Assembly (NCBI GenBank): GCA_019671135.1
Contig: JAHRHY010000028.1
Coordinates: 124,001 to 188,000 of the forward strand
DNA from: Linnemannia hyalina
Taxonomy: Eukaryota > Mortierellomycota > Mortierellomycetes > Mortierellales > Mortierellaceae
Length of the DNA: 64,000 nt
Direction of reading: 5' to 3'
Shown here: piece after piece, positions 23,455 to 35,061 of the stretch
Numbering within the stretch: position 1 is the first letter of the stretch
Layout: each line of letters opens with the position of its first letter
The notes under the pieces: model-generated
The model's input: only the letters and a program-made list of their open reading frames with translations
Database searches by the model: none
What the model was told of the DNA's origin: nothing
Translations under genes and position numbers: made by a program

Positions 23455-23701
23455 CTTTAGTAACCCACAAAAAGAACACGACGCATTAGGACTGTCCGTC
23501 CTCTCCGAAATAAAAAAGATAAGATCCAATCTGTCATGTAGCCTCAGAAGAAAATGAAAGAACCATCATCACCTTCATGCGCTACGACGACTCAAAGGAA
23601 GAAAAGGAAGGGAGGGGGATCTAAAACAAACGTCATCTAGATAGATAGATATCGAATAATATAGAATCCATGACAGAGCAACCGGACGCTCGTCAACTTC
23701 C

Positions 23702-26140
23702 TTATCCTCGTCTGGCAAAGACCGCAGTATAGTTGGTGTAGAGGACGTCCATGAACTGAGGGTCGTTCTGCAAAAGCCCCATGAACTGCTGCGTAAACTC
23801 AGCCTTAGGCATCACTTCGCCAGGTGGTCCACGGTTCACAAATCCACGCTGCTGTTGATGCATAAAGCCGACGGCACCCATCGCCGCATGCATCGCATCC
23901 GCCGGGAAACTAGGCTGCGCTCCCTGGCCAGGAAGAGGAAGTCCCATGGGAGGGAATGGCAGAGGAGGTTGAGGTGGGTGGTGAAGATGAGGTCCACCAC
24001 CGCCGTTCATTGCCGCAGGGTGAGGAGGAGGGTGCATCATAGGTCCAACCTGCATTGGAGGCATCGCCAGGGGCGAAGGCATCATTCCTGGCGAGTAAGC
24101 AAAGGCGGGCGCCTGCAGAGGTGATCCGTGTACTGCCATTCCGTTGGGGGGTCGATTCATCAAGTTGGGGTTTGGCATGCCTGATGGAGGTGACGGGCGC
24201 TGGTGCTGGCCAGAGGGTACAGGTGATCCCTGGTTGACTCCGTTGGGTCGACCGTTGCTATTGCTGGATGACGAGTAGAGACCACTTGGCATCACCGAGG
24301 CAGGCAAAAACTCGGCAGAAAGGGGTGGTCCATGGGGACGATTGCTGCTTCCTGGACGGTCGCCGTTGGCAGCTTTTCCTGCTCCAGTCAAAGAGTTGAG
24401 CAACATTGCCTGCGTGGACGAAGACTCGACAATAGCGGGATCCTTCAAACTCTCCCGACGCAAATGAGGCGATCCTGCTTGGGATCCTGAATGCGCATCC
24501 TTGTTGTCCTGTGAGATAATGGCCAGTAGAAAGGAAGGAATCTCGTTCTTGTTTGGTGAAGACGACGAGAGTGCGGGAGGGGAGGTGGTGTCGCGTCGGT
24601 GTTCAAGAGATCCTTGCTGTGACACTGATGACCGGCTCCGACTCGAGGAACTAATTCCTTGTGCCGACATTGTAGGTGTGGAAGCCTGGGCATGTGCGGA
24701 ATTCGCTTCTGCCAATTGGCGCTGGGCCGTCTGAGGTGTGGATGGCACTCCTGAACTCTCTGATACCCTGGCTCTTGACATAGCGTCACTCAGCATCCTT
24801 GAAAGTGAATCGGTAGATGCAGCACCGTCTGTTGATGCGGGAGGTGCTGATGGTTGTTCATGAGTCTGGTGGACCAAGGAGTGGTCGCTTGAGGCAGATG
24901 GAGAAGCCTTTCCTGCCACGCCGTTGGGTGCATGGGATCCATCGTCTTTGGCTTTCTTGCAGCATCTGAGGGAGGAGTTCATGTGAAGGAGACAAAAGAA
25001 AGGGCACAGTTGTGAGCGCACTGTGAAATAGGATCCATTTCGGCGACAGGATCATTTTACTCCGACTGGCCGGTGCTGGTTGTTGCTGGTGGAGACGCGG
25101 GGAAGCAAAGGAGGAAGGAAAAAGCGCTGGGGTGAACCTACTCCATAAGTTTTTCACCAATCCGGTCGCGATCTGCGGGTTCATACACCCAGATGCCGTG
25201 GATATCTACCAATGGACAATGAGCATGATGTGAATTAGTCATTGGTTGAGTCGGGTGGGCGGTAATGGTCCCTATCCTGTTGTGCCCTTCTTCAATGACC
25301 CTTATTCACTCTCTCGCACACCGTCCAAAGTAAAAAAAATACGAGTAGCGATTCAAAGTGAACGTGATAGTTGAACTGCAGCATACCGTGCTCGTCGCGG
25401 TAAATGATGTAGTCGGATGTGAGCTGCAGGGCCATATCGCCGGTCAAGTCGGCCATCATGTTATCGATCCCGAGGCGGTTCATGATGAAGAATCCGTACG
25501 AGGGCAGAGTGGACCTATTCCAAGTGCAGGAAGCAAGAAAGGAGCAATTTGTGTGAGGAATAATGTGTCAAAAGAAACGACTCGACTGAAACAGTAATGT
25601 GCTGTAAGGCAGCTTGGGAAGACAGAGGCAGTCTGTCAAACATGCAAAGCTAAAGGAGAAAAAGTAAGACGCACCTCCTGAAGACAAACATCGTGCCTTC
25701 TACACCCTTCTTTGTCTACAAGATAGGAAACCACACAGAGCGAAAGCGATAGAGATAGAGAGAGAGGAGGGAGCGAGGTACAACAGCGGCGGGAGACGTA
25801 GAAAGGCGGCATTGAATGAACAGGCGAGGCGATTGGCGAAGACGGAAGAACAACGCGAACGAATGTCACAGAGATGAAGAATGAAACCAATAAAAAAGAA
25901 AGGAAGAAGAGTATTGATATGGCAACCGTTAATACTCCTTTGCGATGAACACGGATCTGCTTCTTTACAAGCCAACAATGACTCTCGGCAGAACATGGAA
26001 AAAAGACGCACCCATGCTTGAGAGTCCTCGTCAAACTTGTAGACGACGACGTAGCTGGAGCTGTCTAGGATGTCGGAGATGTGCGGGTCGTGGCGTTGAA
26101 GCACGTTCAGGTTCACTGCTTTGCGCGCTGACTTGTTCAT
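23702..26140 (-). CDS. DCP1: mRNA-decapping enzyme subunit DCP1
   Basis: Five exons, 26140-26012, 25715-25675, 25514-25387, 25205-25142 and 24965-23702, splice in phase to 541 residues. DCP1 activates the Dcp2 decapping enzyme in cytoplasmic P-bodies. Residues 1-120 form the EVH1 domain: helix MNKSARKAVNLNVLQRHDP, then SYVVVYKF, W43, KKGVEGTMFVFRR, PSYGFFIMNRLG, and GIWVYEPADRDRIGEKLME. W43 and the GFFIMNR strand are landmarks of the family. The remaining 420 residues are disordered, rich in Ser, Pro, Gly and Met, with a Pro-rich stretch after residue 330. The final 38 residues (FTQQFMGLLQNDPQFMDVLY) look like the C-terminal trimerisation helix of animal DCP1, which yeast Dcp1 lacks. Introns are 64-296 bp. 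It lies downstream of DNA2 on the same strand with its own leader. Confidence 0.92.
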
Positions 26141-26564
26141 TGTGGTGGTGTCTGTGTTGTTGATGTAAGAGGGTCGAGTTTTTGTTGAGTTATGGGAAGT
26201 GTTTGAAGGGTGTTCGTCTGGCTGCCGATCGTGTGTGGCTATTGTTAAGTTTTCTTTGAAGTTGTGAGTGTCGAGAGGAGGAGAAAAGTAAGTGAAAGCA
26301 CAACGTGGCGCTGAGTCGAGGTGGGAGTGTCGAGTGTGAGAGGTATATATGAATATGTGTGCGTGTGTGTGTGTGTGTGTTGATGACAAAGGAAGGGGGG
26401 GAAGGAGAGGAGGAGGAAGAGGAGGAGGAATTGACAAAGAGAAGTGTCAAAGAACAAAAAGACCACGAAGAAAAGCGCACGCACATGGGACAGACACACA
26501 CCACACAGCTTACACTCAAAGGAACCACAAAAAATAATTCTGCTACGTCACTATCGCTGGGGGG
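26141..26564 (-). promoter_or_regulatory. DCP1 upstream region / DNA2 downstream region
   Basis: 424 bp between the DNA2 stop and the DCP1 start, same strand. It contains a (GT)9 run at 26363-26380 and a TATATAT-like block at 26344-26350, about 205 bp upstream of the DCP1 ATG. No clear AATAAA was found for DNA2. Confidence 0.4.
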
Positions 26565-29500
26565 CTACACGCTGTCTAGTATGTTCTGGGTAACGGGCAT
26601 GCCCTTGAGCGCAACGTTGGCCTTGGCTCGGAACACCTTGCGCTGTGGAGATACTGGTGACTGTGGCAATGCTGCCACATTGCCATCAATACCAGAACTA
26701 GCAGCGGTCATGCTACCTGCTCTAGTTAAAATATCGACATTCTCCTTGTTCTCTTCATCCACATCCTCAAGGTGCTGGTGTTGGTGCCGACCGCGACGCG
26801 ACTTGCCCCTCGGGCTCGTGATGGTTGACATCTGGTTTCGGTGCAAGAGGTTGGCATGCTGATACTGTGTCATCGGTGTCAACGACATAATCCAGTCCTG
26901 CTGCTCCATCAACTCGAGAAACTGTGCAAAGATAGGCGATCCCTGCAGAGTATGTCTCGACCCAAAGACCACCAGCTTTCTCTTTGCACGCGTAAATGCC
27001 ACGTTGATGCGACGCCAGTCCTTCAACAGCTCGCCCACATGCTGCTCAGCATTCGACCGCACCAACGACACAATCACGCACTCCTTGTCCTTGCCCTGGT
27101 ATCGATCCACCGTATGAATGTCGAGCTGTGGCCGCGATCTCAGCAACCGCGACAAGATCTTGAGCTGCGCGCGAAGGACAGAGATGATACCGATATCATC
27201 CTCGGAGACTCCACCACTGATGAGTGCCTCGGTCAATTGCTGGATAAATAGCGCCTCGGTCGGGTTCTGAGTCGAGTTGCCCACCTGGACCTCATGTGCC
27301 GGGACAAGATCCGTATCAATAAATATGACGGACCGTTGTGGATCCAGGGCCTGCTCTAGCCAGCAAGGGGTATCCGTCGAGTGACCAAGACATTGTGGGT
27401 GCGTCAGATGCGAATTATCAGGCTGTGGCTGTTGCTGATCCTCTTGCTGGTCCTGAAATACCTCCAGATGGCAGTGTTTCCTGAACTTGTCCATGTCTGG
27501 GATCTCCAAGACCTTGTTCGCCACTTCATCGTTGGCGCATTTAAGCCTGTTGTCGTATACGAGCATGTTGGAGAGGAGCATCACATCCTTGTTCATACGG
27601 TACTGGTATGTCAAGCTGACCACTGCCTCCGGGTGAGCATCCGACAGTATCTTAAACAAACTGATATCAAATCCATCCTTCTTTGCCTCGACATTCTTGA
27701 CCTATTGGACAACAAGGTTTGATAGAAAATATTAGACAAGATCTAAAGGATCGCGTAGATAGGCAATACCGAACGACAGGCGCACTGAAACGTCGACTCT
27801 TACCAGAGGCGGGAGCTGGTTGTGGTCTCCAACCAGAACAAACACGTCCGCATATCGAATGGGTCCAATGCAGGCAGGCAGTGTAATCTGCGATGCCTCG
27901 TCCACAATGCAATAGTCGAAGCGCTTCTCAGTAAACAGTGGACTATTTAGAGATGTTGACAAATACGTCGTCGTCAGCAAACGAGTGTCACGATAGCCTT
28001 TATACCACATTGAAACATCAGGCCGAGATCAAGAAACTTACTCGCCAATGCCGAGACAGGTGGTGCCAACAACTTGACACTGCTCGTAAAAGAAATGGAT
28101 ACCCTGAACGGTGTTCAGAGGCGCCTCAGAAAAGTCGGGAACCAGCTTCTGGATGTCACGGTGAACCTTGTCCTTGTTTCCGAGTCGGACAGTTTTGATC
28201 TCTGGCGCCAGTTTCAGAAGGACATTGTCGACAGCTGAGTGCGTGTAGGAGGTCAGCAACACCGTCTTGCCGCGCTTAACCAACGTATGAATGATCTCTG
28301 CAATCGTGGTCGTCTTTCCTGTTCCTGGCATTCCGAGAATCAAAGCATAGTCCGTGGCTGCCAACACTGTTTCGATCGCATTCTTCTGGTTGTCGTTCAA
28401 TGACAAGTTGTCGCAGTGATAGTCGTTCACTGGCATGAACTTGGGTCGCTCCAGTTCCACCACAAGATGTCTCCGCTTGGCGTCTCCTCCATCCCTGTCC
28501 GCACGGAAGAGTTGCACCAGATTGCCCCTTGCTCGATTTAGACCAGCCGCCATCTCGTCCTTGTCAATCCTGAAGGTGATCTTGCCCTTGGACAATGCCT
28601 CATGATAGTCTCCTTGATGACTCAGAGCCGATGAAGTCGACGACGAGGCTGGTTCTTCATATTCAATCAGACCCCTGTACAACTGGTTCCGCTCACTGTC
28701 GTACTTGTCCAGCCTTATCGGTGGTCCCTGCAATGGACGGTCCAAACCCACAGATACTTCGCTCAGCGAGAGATCCAGAACCTGACCGATCGCCAGTGCG
28801 TAGTGTTGGCCCTCTGACGACAACACAATGGGATCTCCGACAGATATATTGGAGCTCAAAAGAGAGTTTCCTACGCGAAGCGTCTGGGAGAGCGACTGTT
28901 GACTGACCGAGAGAAAAGGCGTCCCGATTTTGAACCGATACCGATATTTCGCGAACCGTTCAGATACCACTGGAGGGTCGTCGCGTGAACCAACTGGATC
29001 GATGGCGCTGTTGGGTCGGTTTTCCAAGAGAACAAGGTTGCTGAAGCAGTTTCCAGTCGCCTGTCGATCAGCCGAGAGCATGGACCAGATCTGGCTCTGA
29101 AACTTTGTTACGTCGCCTTGTTCCAAGGATAAAAGTCGATCCCAATGCTTGAAGAAAGCCGCGTGTGTGTCGTTCAGATGATCGGTCACTTCATCAAAGA
29201 GAGGTCCAATACCAGCAGTCTCTGTCGTACCGCCCTCCAGTAGCTTGTGAAGCACAGTGCAAGACGACTGCGAAAAGCACCGACCGCAAAACTGCTTCCG
29301 CTGAAGCATAGGTGGCAGTGTCAACTTGGCCTGTTCATGGATCGCCATATCGTTCCTTTGCATCAAAATCGTCCTGATCTCGTCCCGAGGCGCCGGCACT
29401 CGAATGAACTCGCCAGTTTTGAGGTATAACAACAGTCCCCACTGTACATCAACGTCTACAATGGAAGACGAATTAACATTTGCGTTAGTAATATGTCTTT

Positions 29501-32500
29501 TTCACTTGGGTTTATACCGCTCACCGCTTACGTTTATCCTTACCATAGCGATCGGTCATTAAAAGGGTATAGAGCATCGTCTGGGCACGATGCGAGAGGA
29601 CGTTGGATTTCTTGCCGGTTTTCAACTCGAATGGGACAACGAGAGTCTGTGCGGGGGCATCAGAGACCGCATTGTTGCTGTTGACTGTCTTGAGAACCAC
29701 TTGGATACTCGCGTCGATCTTGCCCTTCAAGCCAAACATGGGCGACCAGATGTTCTCCTCGATATCCAGTAGCTTATCGATGCATACCAAGTTTGTCCCT
29801 CCATGGCTTCCTTGATTCGTCATCTCCTCCATTGTTCCTTCGTACTATTGTCACAGTAACAAAACGTTGATTAGTTTTCAATTGCAACTTATGTTGCACA
29901 TATGTAACGCTAGATAATGAACATGTTGACTTACAGAAGGTGTGGACCGCAGATAGCGCCTGGCCCAGTCTTGACAGGATGTGATCCATTGAGAAAAAGC
30001 CTCCCGAGCTGTTTCTAGCGATTCGTTCACAAGGCAGAGATCATTCAGATGTGCTTGGATAAGATCCTCAATCCTTGCTTGCATGCCTTCGGTCGAAAAG
30101 TCGTTGTTTCGGAGGGAGAGCTGAAACAGCTCATGGAGAATGGTGCCGTGAACTAGCGGTATTGTCGACTCATCTGGCTTCCTGGCACGTGTATCCACGA
30201 TGGGTCTCCGAATGCAGGTGAAACTCTCAGCCAAAAGAGAAGTGGGCACCAAGTAGTCTGGTTTCACAATGAGCAGCCCTTGTGCATCCTCCAACATCAG
30301 CTCCTGAGTTGCGTTGGGGTACACATGTGGCGCAATGACATGGATAATGTCACCTATAGAGTGAGGTATAAAACCAGGCCAAATGTCAGAGTGAGTTTGA
30401 AATTAAATAATACTGCTTAAATGTCCAAATAAGCTAAACCCTTACCAACAGAGACCGCCGTAGGTCTCCATAACCCGCGGAGGAAAATCTTGACAGGCAC
30501 ACCGACTTGATGCTCCAGTGCTAGGAGGACCTTGCACAATCCAGGCCACCTTGAATCGACGACATCATCCTGTATATCTTGAACAGAATACCGCTTGTAC
30601 TTGGCAGTTTCGATATAGGGCTTGACATTGACCTCGTCATCATCCAGCTCAAAGACATCTTCCAGATCGCCAAGATCGCCCAGGTCATCAAAGTCGTCTG
30701 TGAATGGATCGTCTTTATCATCAGCAACTGTAGCCACCGTACCACAACGATCTCTTGCGTCACCATGCCCAGGCTCATCCTTCGCCACATCGGAGCCAAC
30801 AGCCATGTCCACAAATTCCTGTCGAACATTGGAAACCGCCTTGTCCGATACAGATCCTAAAGAATTGGAAATATATGACATATTGGCAGACACGGCGCTG
30901 GCTGATGACATAGAGGTAGACGACTCATCCAGTTGGGTAAGCTCCGCAAAGTCGTTATCGTCCATCTCCAGGTCGGTGAAGAACCTGTCAAAGTCTCCGG
31001 GTGAAGGCTGCGTATGAGAAATACGGTCCCGTATTGGCGTCCGCACCATAGTGTCCGCAGCAGAGGGCCGCTCCGATAGGTTTGCCATCGAACTGCTGGA
31101 GGTTGCTTCGTTCGATAAAAATCCTAGACGAGGAGGTGTCTTCAAAGAATCTGCTTTTCCTGACATGTTGGCGTTGATCTGTTCAATCATCTTCAAGACA
31201 TCGTTGCGGTGCTGAGTAGGCGATACAGGCCACACAGGGGCATTAACAGCGCCAAAATTCGCCATAGGGGGAGCGGTCCTCCCTCTCCTCCGGACACTTC
31301 CTCCTAGCTCGTGCGCACTGTGGTGTCGTGAGAAGCCCTGCCGAGATTGGAGACGGTGTCGTTCAACAAGATCCTTTGTCGGTGAGGCCGGGTCGGGTCG
31401 GTCCATGTCGTCCTCAAGTTCCTGATCAGATTGCGCTGTCGATCCGCGAATTGTATTCAACATATCCTTGATGCGATCCTTGGGTCCACGAGGCTTGTAA
31501 GAGGTGAGAATGAAAATGTAGAAGAGTCAGCACAAGTTGTAACCAATTATTTGGCGCACGAAAGTAGTATCTTGTGTCCGAACTCACCATTGCGCGGAGG
31601 GCTGTGCCAGCCGAGGATGTTTCATACAGTCTTCCAACGATCGACGCAATCTCTAACAGGTGTGTCAATACGAAAGTGTGAGGACGATTGCACACGTAAC
31701 AGCCATGTAAAACAACTTGCTCCGCAATCGGGACAGTATCAGTGGCTAAATACCTTCTTCATGAGAGCGACCGGTGTTCATGCGCTCTAGCTTCTTCAAT
31801 GCCTCGGAGGGAGGTGTCTTGGCCCAAAAGACAGAGTCTTGTGGCGAGAGTCCAAGTGATTCGATAGTAGAGACGGAATGGCGAGACTTTCCTGTGGGTG
31901 TCCTGAACGGGCTTCCCTTGGATTCAGGACGAGGAGGTGTGGTTATTGGAAAATTCCGTTTCTGAGGAGTCGTCTGTCCAAGAAGAGGTGTCTCCAACCC
32001 TTGAGGTGGCTCAAGATCACCTTTCATAGGCTTGATCCTGCCCGTACTGCTCTTCTCTGACGCGCTCTTAGTTGAATTGCTTTTTCTTGGCCTAATCTCC
32101 GCCGGTTCCATCTTGACCGTTTCGGCCGTCCTTGGTTCAGGTCGCGCAACTGGCGCTGGCTCGGGACTAGAAGGAAGTGAAACTGTGGAAGAAGAACATC
32201 ATTCATTAGCCAATTGTCCAACGATAACATACACAAAACGTTGATGTTGAATACTCAAAGTACATTACTTGGCATGCGTTTCTCAAAGGGAACAGTCTCC
32301 TTCACGGGTGGCCTCGTTGGTGGGACGACAGCCTTGGTCCGGTTGGCGACAATTGTCTTCAGAGACACTGTAGTCTTGATTGGTTTCCGCTGGGGCTCCG
32401 GCACTTCCTCCTCGTCGCTGTAGATGATGACCCTCCGTGGCGGTTTAGGGGCACCTGCCTTTGTCTGCACACCGGACGACGTTTTCGATGCGGAGGTGGA

Positions 32501-32824
32501 CGAGGACGAGGTGACAGACGAGGGTGCCACGGCCAAAGAGTCCTTGGGTGTTGAATCCTGCGTACGCGCCTTTCCAAAGAATGAGCTCAAACTCGACTAT
32601 TGTTACAGCGAAAAATAATAGGCCCTAGGTCAATGAACGTTCTTTCGGAATCAGCTGGCCTCGCGAAAGGCAAAAAGGGATGTGAGGTAACTTGCCTGAC
32701 TAAATCGAGAGTCCGCGCTGGGAGCAGCCGACTTCACATTCCCGGTCTTCTTTATGGCTCCCTGTCCATTGGATGCGTTCCCTCCTGCGGGGGCATTGGC
32801 CTTTCGTTTGAGCACGTTCGTCAT
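26565..32824 (-). CDS. DNA2: DNA2 nuclease-helicase
   Basis: Ten exons, 32824-32696, 32596-32269, 32182-31754, 31652-31588, 31493-30446, 30353-29935, 29844-29544, 29455-28042, 27942-27804 and 27701-26565, give 1,802 residues in phase. DNA2 trims long Okazaki flaps and resects DNA breaks in the nucleus. The disordered N-terminus (to about 600) carries a PIP-box, Q43-SSLSSFF-50. The RecB-type nuclease has H in LVHGTILHELF, D850 in GLKGKIDAS and E879-L-K881 in PFELKTGKK. Fe-S cysteines are C713, C963, C966 and C972 (CGRC-x5-C). The SF1 helicase has Walker A GMPGTGKTTT (about 1281), DYCIVDEASQ, GDHNQLPP, SLTYQYRMN, TVDRYQGKDKE and NVAFTRAKRKL. All key residues are present. It is longer than human (about 1,060) or yeast (about 1,520) DNA2 because of the N-tail. 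Intron 1 is GC-AG. Confidence 0.95.
32597..32695 (-). other. GC-AG intron 1 of DNA2
   Basis: 99-bp intron with donor CAG|GCAAGT and acceptor AATAG|TCG. Only this phase-0 join links the first 43 codons to exon 2 and creates the PIP-box Q-S-S-L-S-S-F-F. A GT donor nine bases upstream in TTTAGTCAG would break the frame and the motif. Confidence 0.7.
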
Positions 32825-34937
32825 GGTAGAGCGAGAAGAAAACGAGAGAGGTGTGAATGCAATGGGATGTGAGGGATTGGCAGGGTTAGGGTCCTTGCCA
32901 GTTGAGCGTCGCTATCCCTTCTGTTTATGTCGCCTGTTGCTGTTCCCTGTGGTTGAGAGGGGTGAGTGAATGTCTTGTCGTGTGAATGGGCGAGGGAAGG
33001 AGTTGGTGGTGGACAAAGAAACGAACAACAAAGAGCGAAACGCGCTCTCGCTTTTGTTATGTTGTCTATTCATTTGACAAACAATCGAAATTGCGAGACT
33101 GCTTTTCGCATCTAGCCCAAGGGACTGCGCGTAGAGAATCAGAGCACGATCAAGATACATACACGGTCGCATGCACCCCATGGTCCCTAGTGATAATCAT
33201 TTTCGAAATGGGTACACACACCTCACTTCTTGGCGCTTCTCTTTTCCTTCTTTACTTCCTCACTTGTATTCTTTCTTTGTTGTCTACCGCACTGTTCAGA
33301 TATTCATTCGATACTTGCATCTTTCCCTTCTTGCAGATAGCGTGCTCCATTCCTAATGACCAACTACATCAAGAACGTAGTGCGTACACCTGCGACCAGT
33401 TAGGCTATCGATTGGAACGATCGGAAAGCATCATTCCTGGAGTAGGTCAATGTCAAAGTAATGTTCATAACCATGACCTACCTTACCCTCACGGAACAAT
33501 ATCGAAGAAAAGAAAACGAGGCTTTGCATGCGAAACATGTCATCGCGACAAATATGAACTGTGCAGCCCAAGCGTTCATGTTATTTGAAAAACGTTTGCC
33601 TACTAGAGGATACCCTCATTCCTGAAAACCATAGGAAAGAACGACAGCAATAAAAACGATACATCCAAAGGCCTCGTGTATCCTCCACCTACTCGAAACA
33701 GAAAAAATTAAAAGGTCTAGCCATGGAGCCTTAGTGTCAACGAGGAGTCCCACGAAAGAAAGGACTTGAGGAGGTAGCGCTGACTGCACAAAACCCTTGA
33801 ATCGCAATCAGATATCAAAGCGAGGAAGATGAGCACCCAAAAACAAAATAGGTAAAGATGTAAGCATGCTCCAAAATAAAATGTCGCACCTTCGCGTTCG
33901 AGAGAAAGGAGTATCGCCGTCGCCAACAGTCGATTGTTCTTTTCAGAGCTTCAGAGCTCAATGGCTAACAAATGTATATAGCCACTAAACTGTGTCGAAT
34001 AATGAAGAAAAGAAAGCGCGAAAACACTTCTATCTATCCACTGCCTTTATTACATGTTAGCGCCCCTTGCACTGAATGATTGAGGCGTTGCAGTGATATG
34101 GTCTATGAATCGGTTCCCCATCCTGCTAATAGTATGCGAAAGAGGAACAGAACACTAAATTGAGTGGTCGTTAGAGAGGCTCAAAAAATAAAGGGACGAC
34201 GGCTTTTCCCCGCGGAATCGCGTCCTCGCCACAAGAAATGAAAAAGAAGGGGCCGGGATCGTTCTCACAGTTCAATTCCCTGAGACCACATCGATCATAA
34301 AAGCCATGACGAGTGCATAAAAATGAGATAAAGAACTATTCAGTCCGAGCTCTCCGCCTGTTGTATCAGTTGAGCACGAAAGGTTTGTCAAAAAGAAAGG
34401 TGGACGATAAATCACATCGGCATCCTCAACTAAACAATAATAGAATCGAAATGGAAAAGAACAGAATGAAGCGATCCCTTTTGAATTGAAAATGTATCTT
34501 CAATGTTCGTCTTCATTTGACAACCTCAAAATGCATCTCGACCCAAAGACAAATCCTTTCACTTCTCCACAACCCCAAAGACCCCATTCTTCATCGTAGG
34601 TAAAAGCCGGGAGATCCAGATTTGGCAACCGTTAAAAAAAAGTTCATGCCTTGATCGCCGCGCATTTGACGACGCATAAACTCCTTATCTAATTCTACAT
34701 TGCTTTAGAAGGGAAAAAAAATTGGTAGTCTGGAAGTCTAGAGTATTCTCGTGCGCCACCAAAAGTTTTTAGACTCGCTTGCCACATGAAGTGTTCATCC
34801 AAAGGACGTGGTACCAAGCCCAAGTGTAGTTCAAAGAGAGCATTTAGAATCGAGCACAGGGCAGCATTGTCGCAATCCCAACACTCAACACTCAACATCA
34901 AGAAACAAAAATGGTTTTATAATGGGGTTTTCTGGAT

Positions 34938-34943
34938 TTTATT
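34938..34943 (-). terminator. Possible poly(A) signal of the AzgA gene
   Basis: AATAAA on the minus strand about 120 bp after the stop at 35062, beyond the G15 run. Confidence 0.4.
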
Positions 34944-34980
34944 ATCGTGGCCAAAAAGCACGTTTTAATAATTACAAGTT

Positions 34981-34995
34981 GGGGGGGGGGGGGGG
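34981..34995 (+). repeat. G15 homopolymer in the AzgA 3' UTR
   Basis: Fifteen consecutive G (C in the transcript) lie between the AzgA stop and its likely poly(A) signal. Confidence 0.85.
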
Positions 34996-35061
34996 TTTCT
35001 TTTAAATTGATAGAAAGATGGTAACTGAAGTGAAAGCACAAATAAACAAAGATCTCGTTAT

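Larger units (their letters stand above)
19545..23701. other. Gene-free stretch with degenerate coding remnants
   Basis: 4.2 kb between GDT1 (+) and the 3' end of DCP1 (-). No intact gene is supported. It holds a coding-like plus-strand stretch at 19734-19946, a C20 run, a minus-strand coding relic at about 21190-22500, AT-rich sequence at 22600-23100, and an AGAT tetramer run at about 23640-23650. Confidence 0.5.
32825..35061. other. Intergenic region between DNA2 and the purine permease
   Basis: 2.2 kb with the DNA2 promoter on one side and the AzgA 3' end on the other. A plus-strand frame to 33588 ends in KKRKRGFACETCHRDKYELC and has a good acceptor-like TTCCCTTCTTGCAG at about 33322-33335. 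It has no partner exon, so I do not call it a gene. From 33600 to 34930 nothing is supported. Confidence 0.45.

Noticed and set aside
32986..33588. 200-residue frame ending in a CETCHRDK segment resembling a Zn2Cys6 start
   Set aside because: It lacks the further cysteines of a Zn2Cys6 cluster, has no paired donor for its acceptor, and overlaps the DNA2 promoter. Left unannotated.
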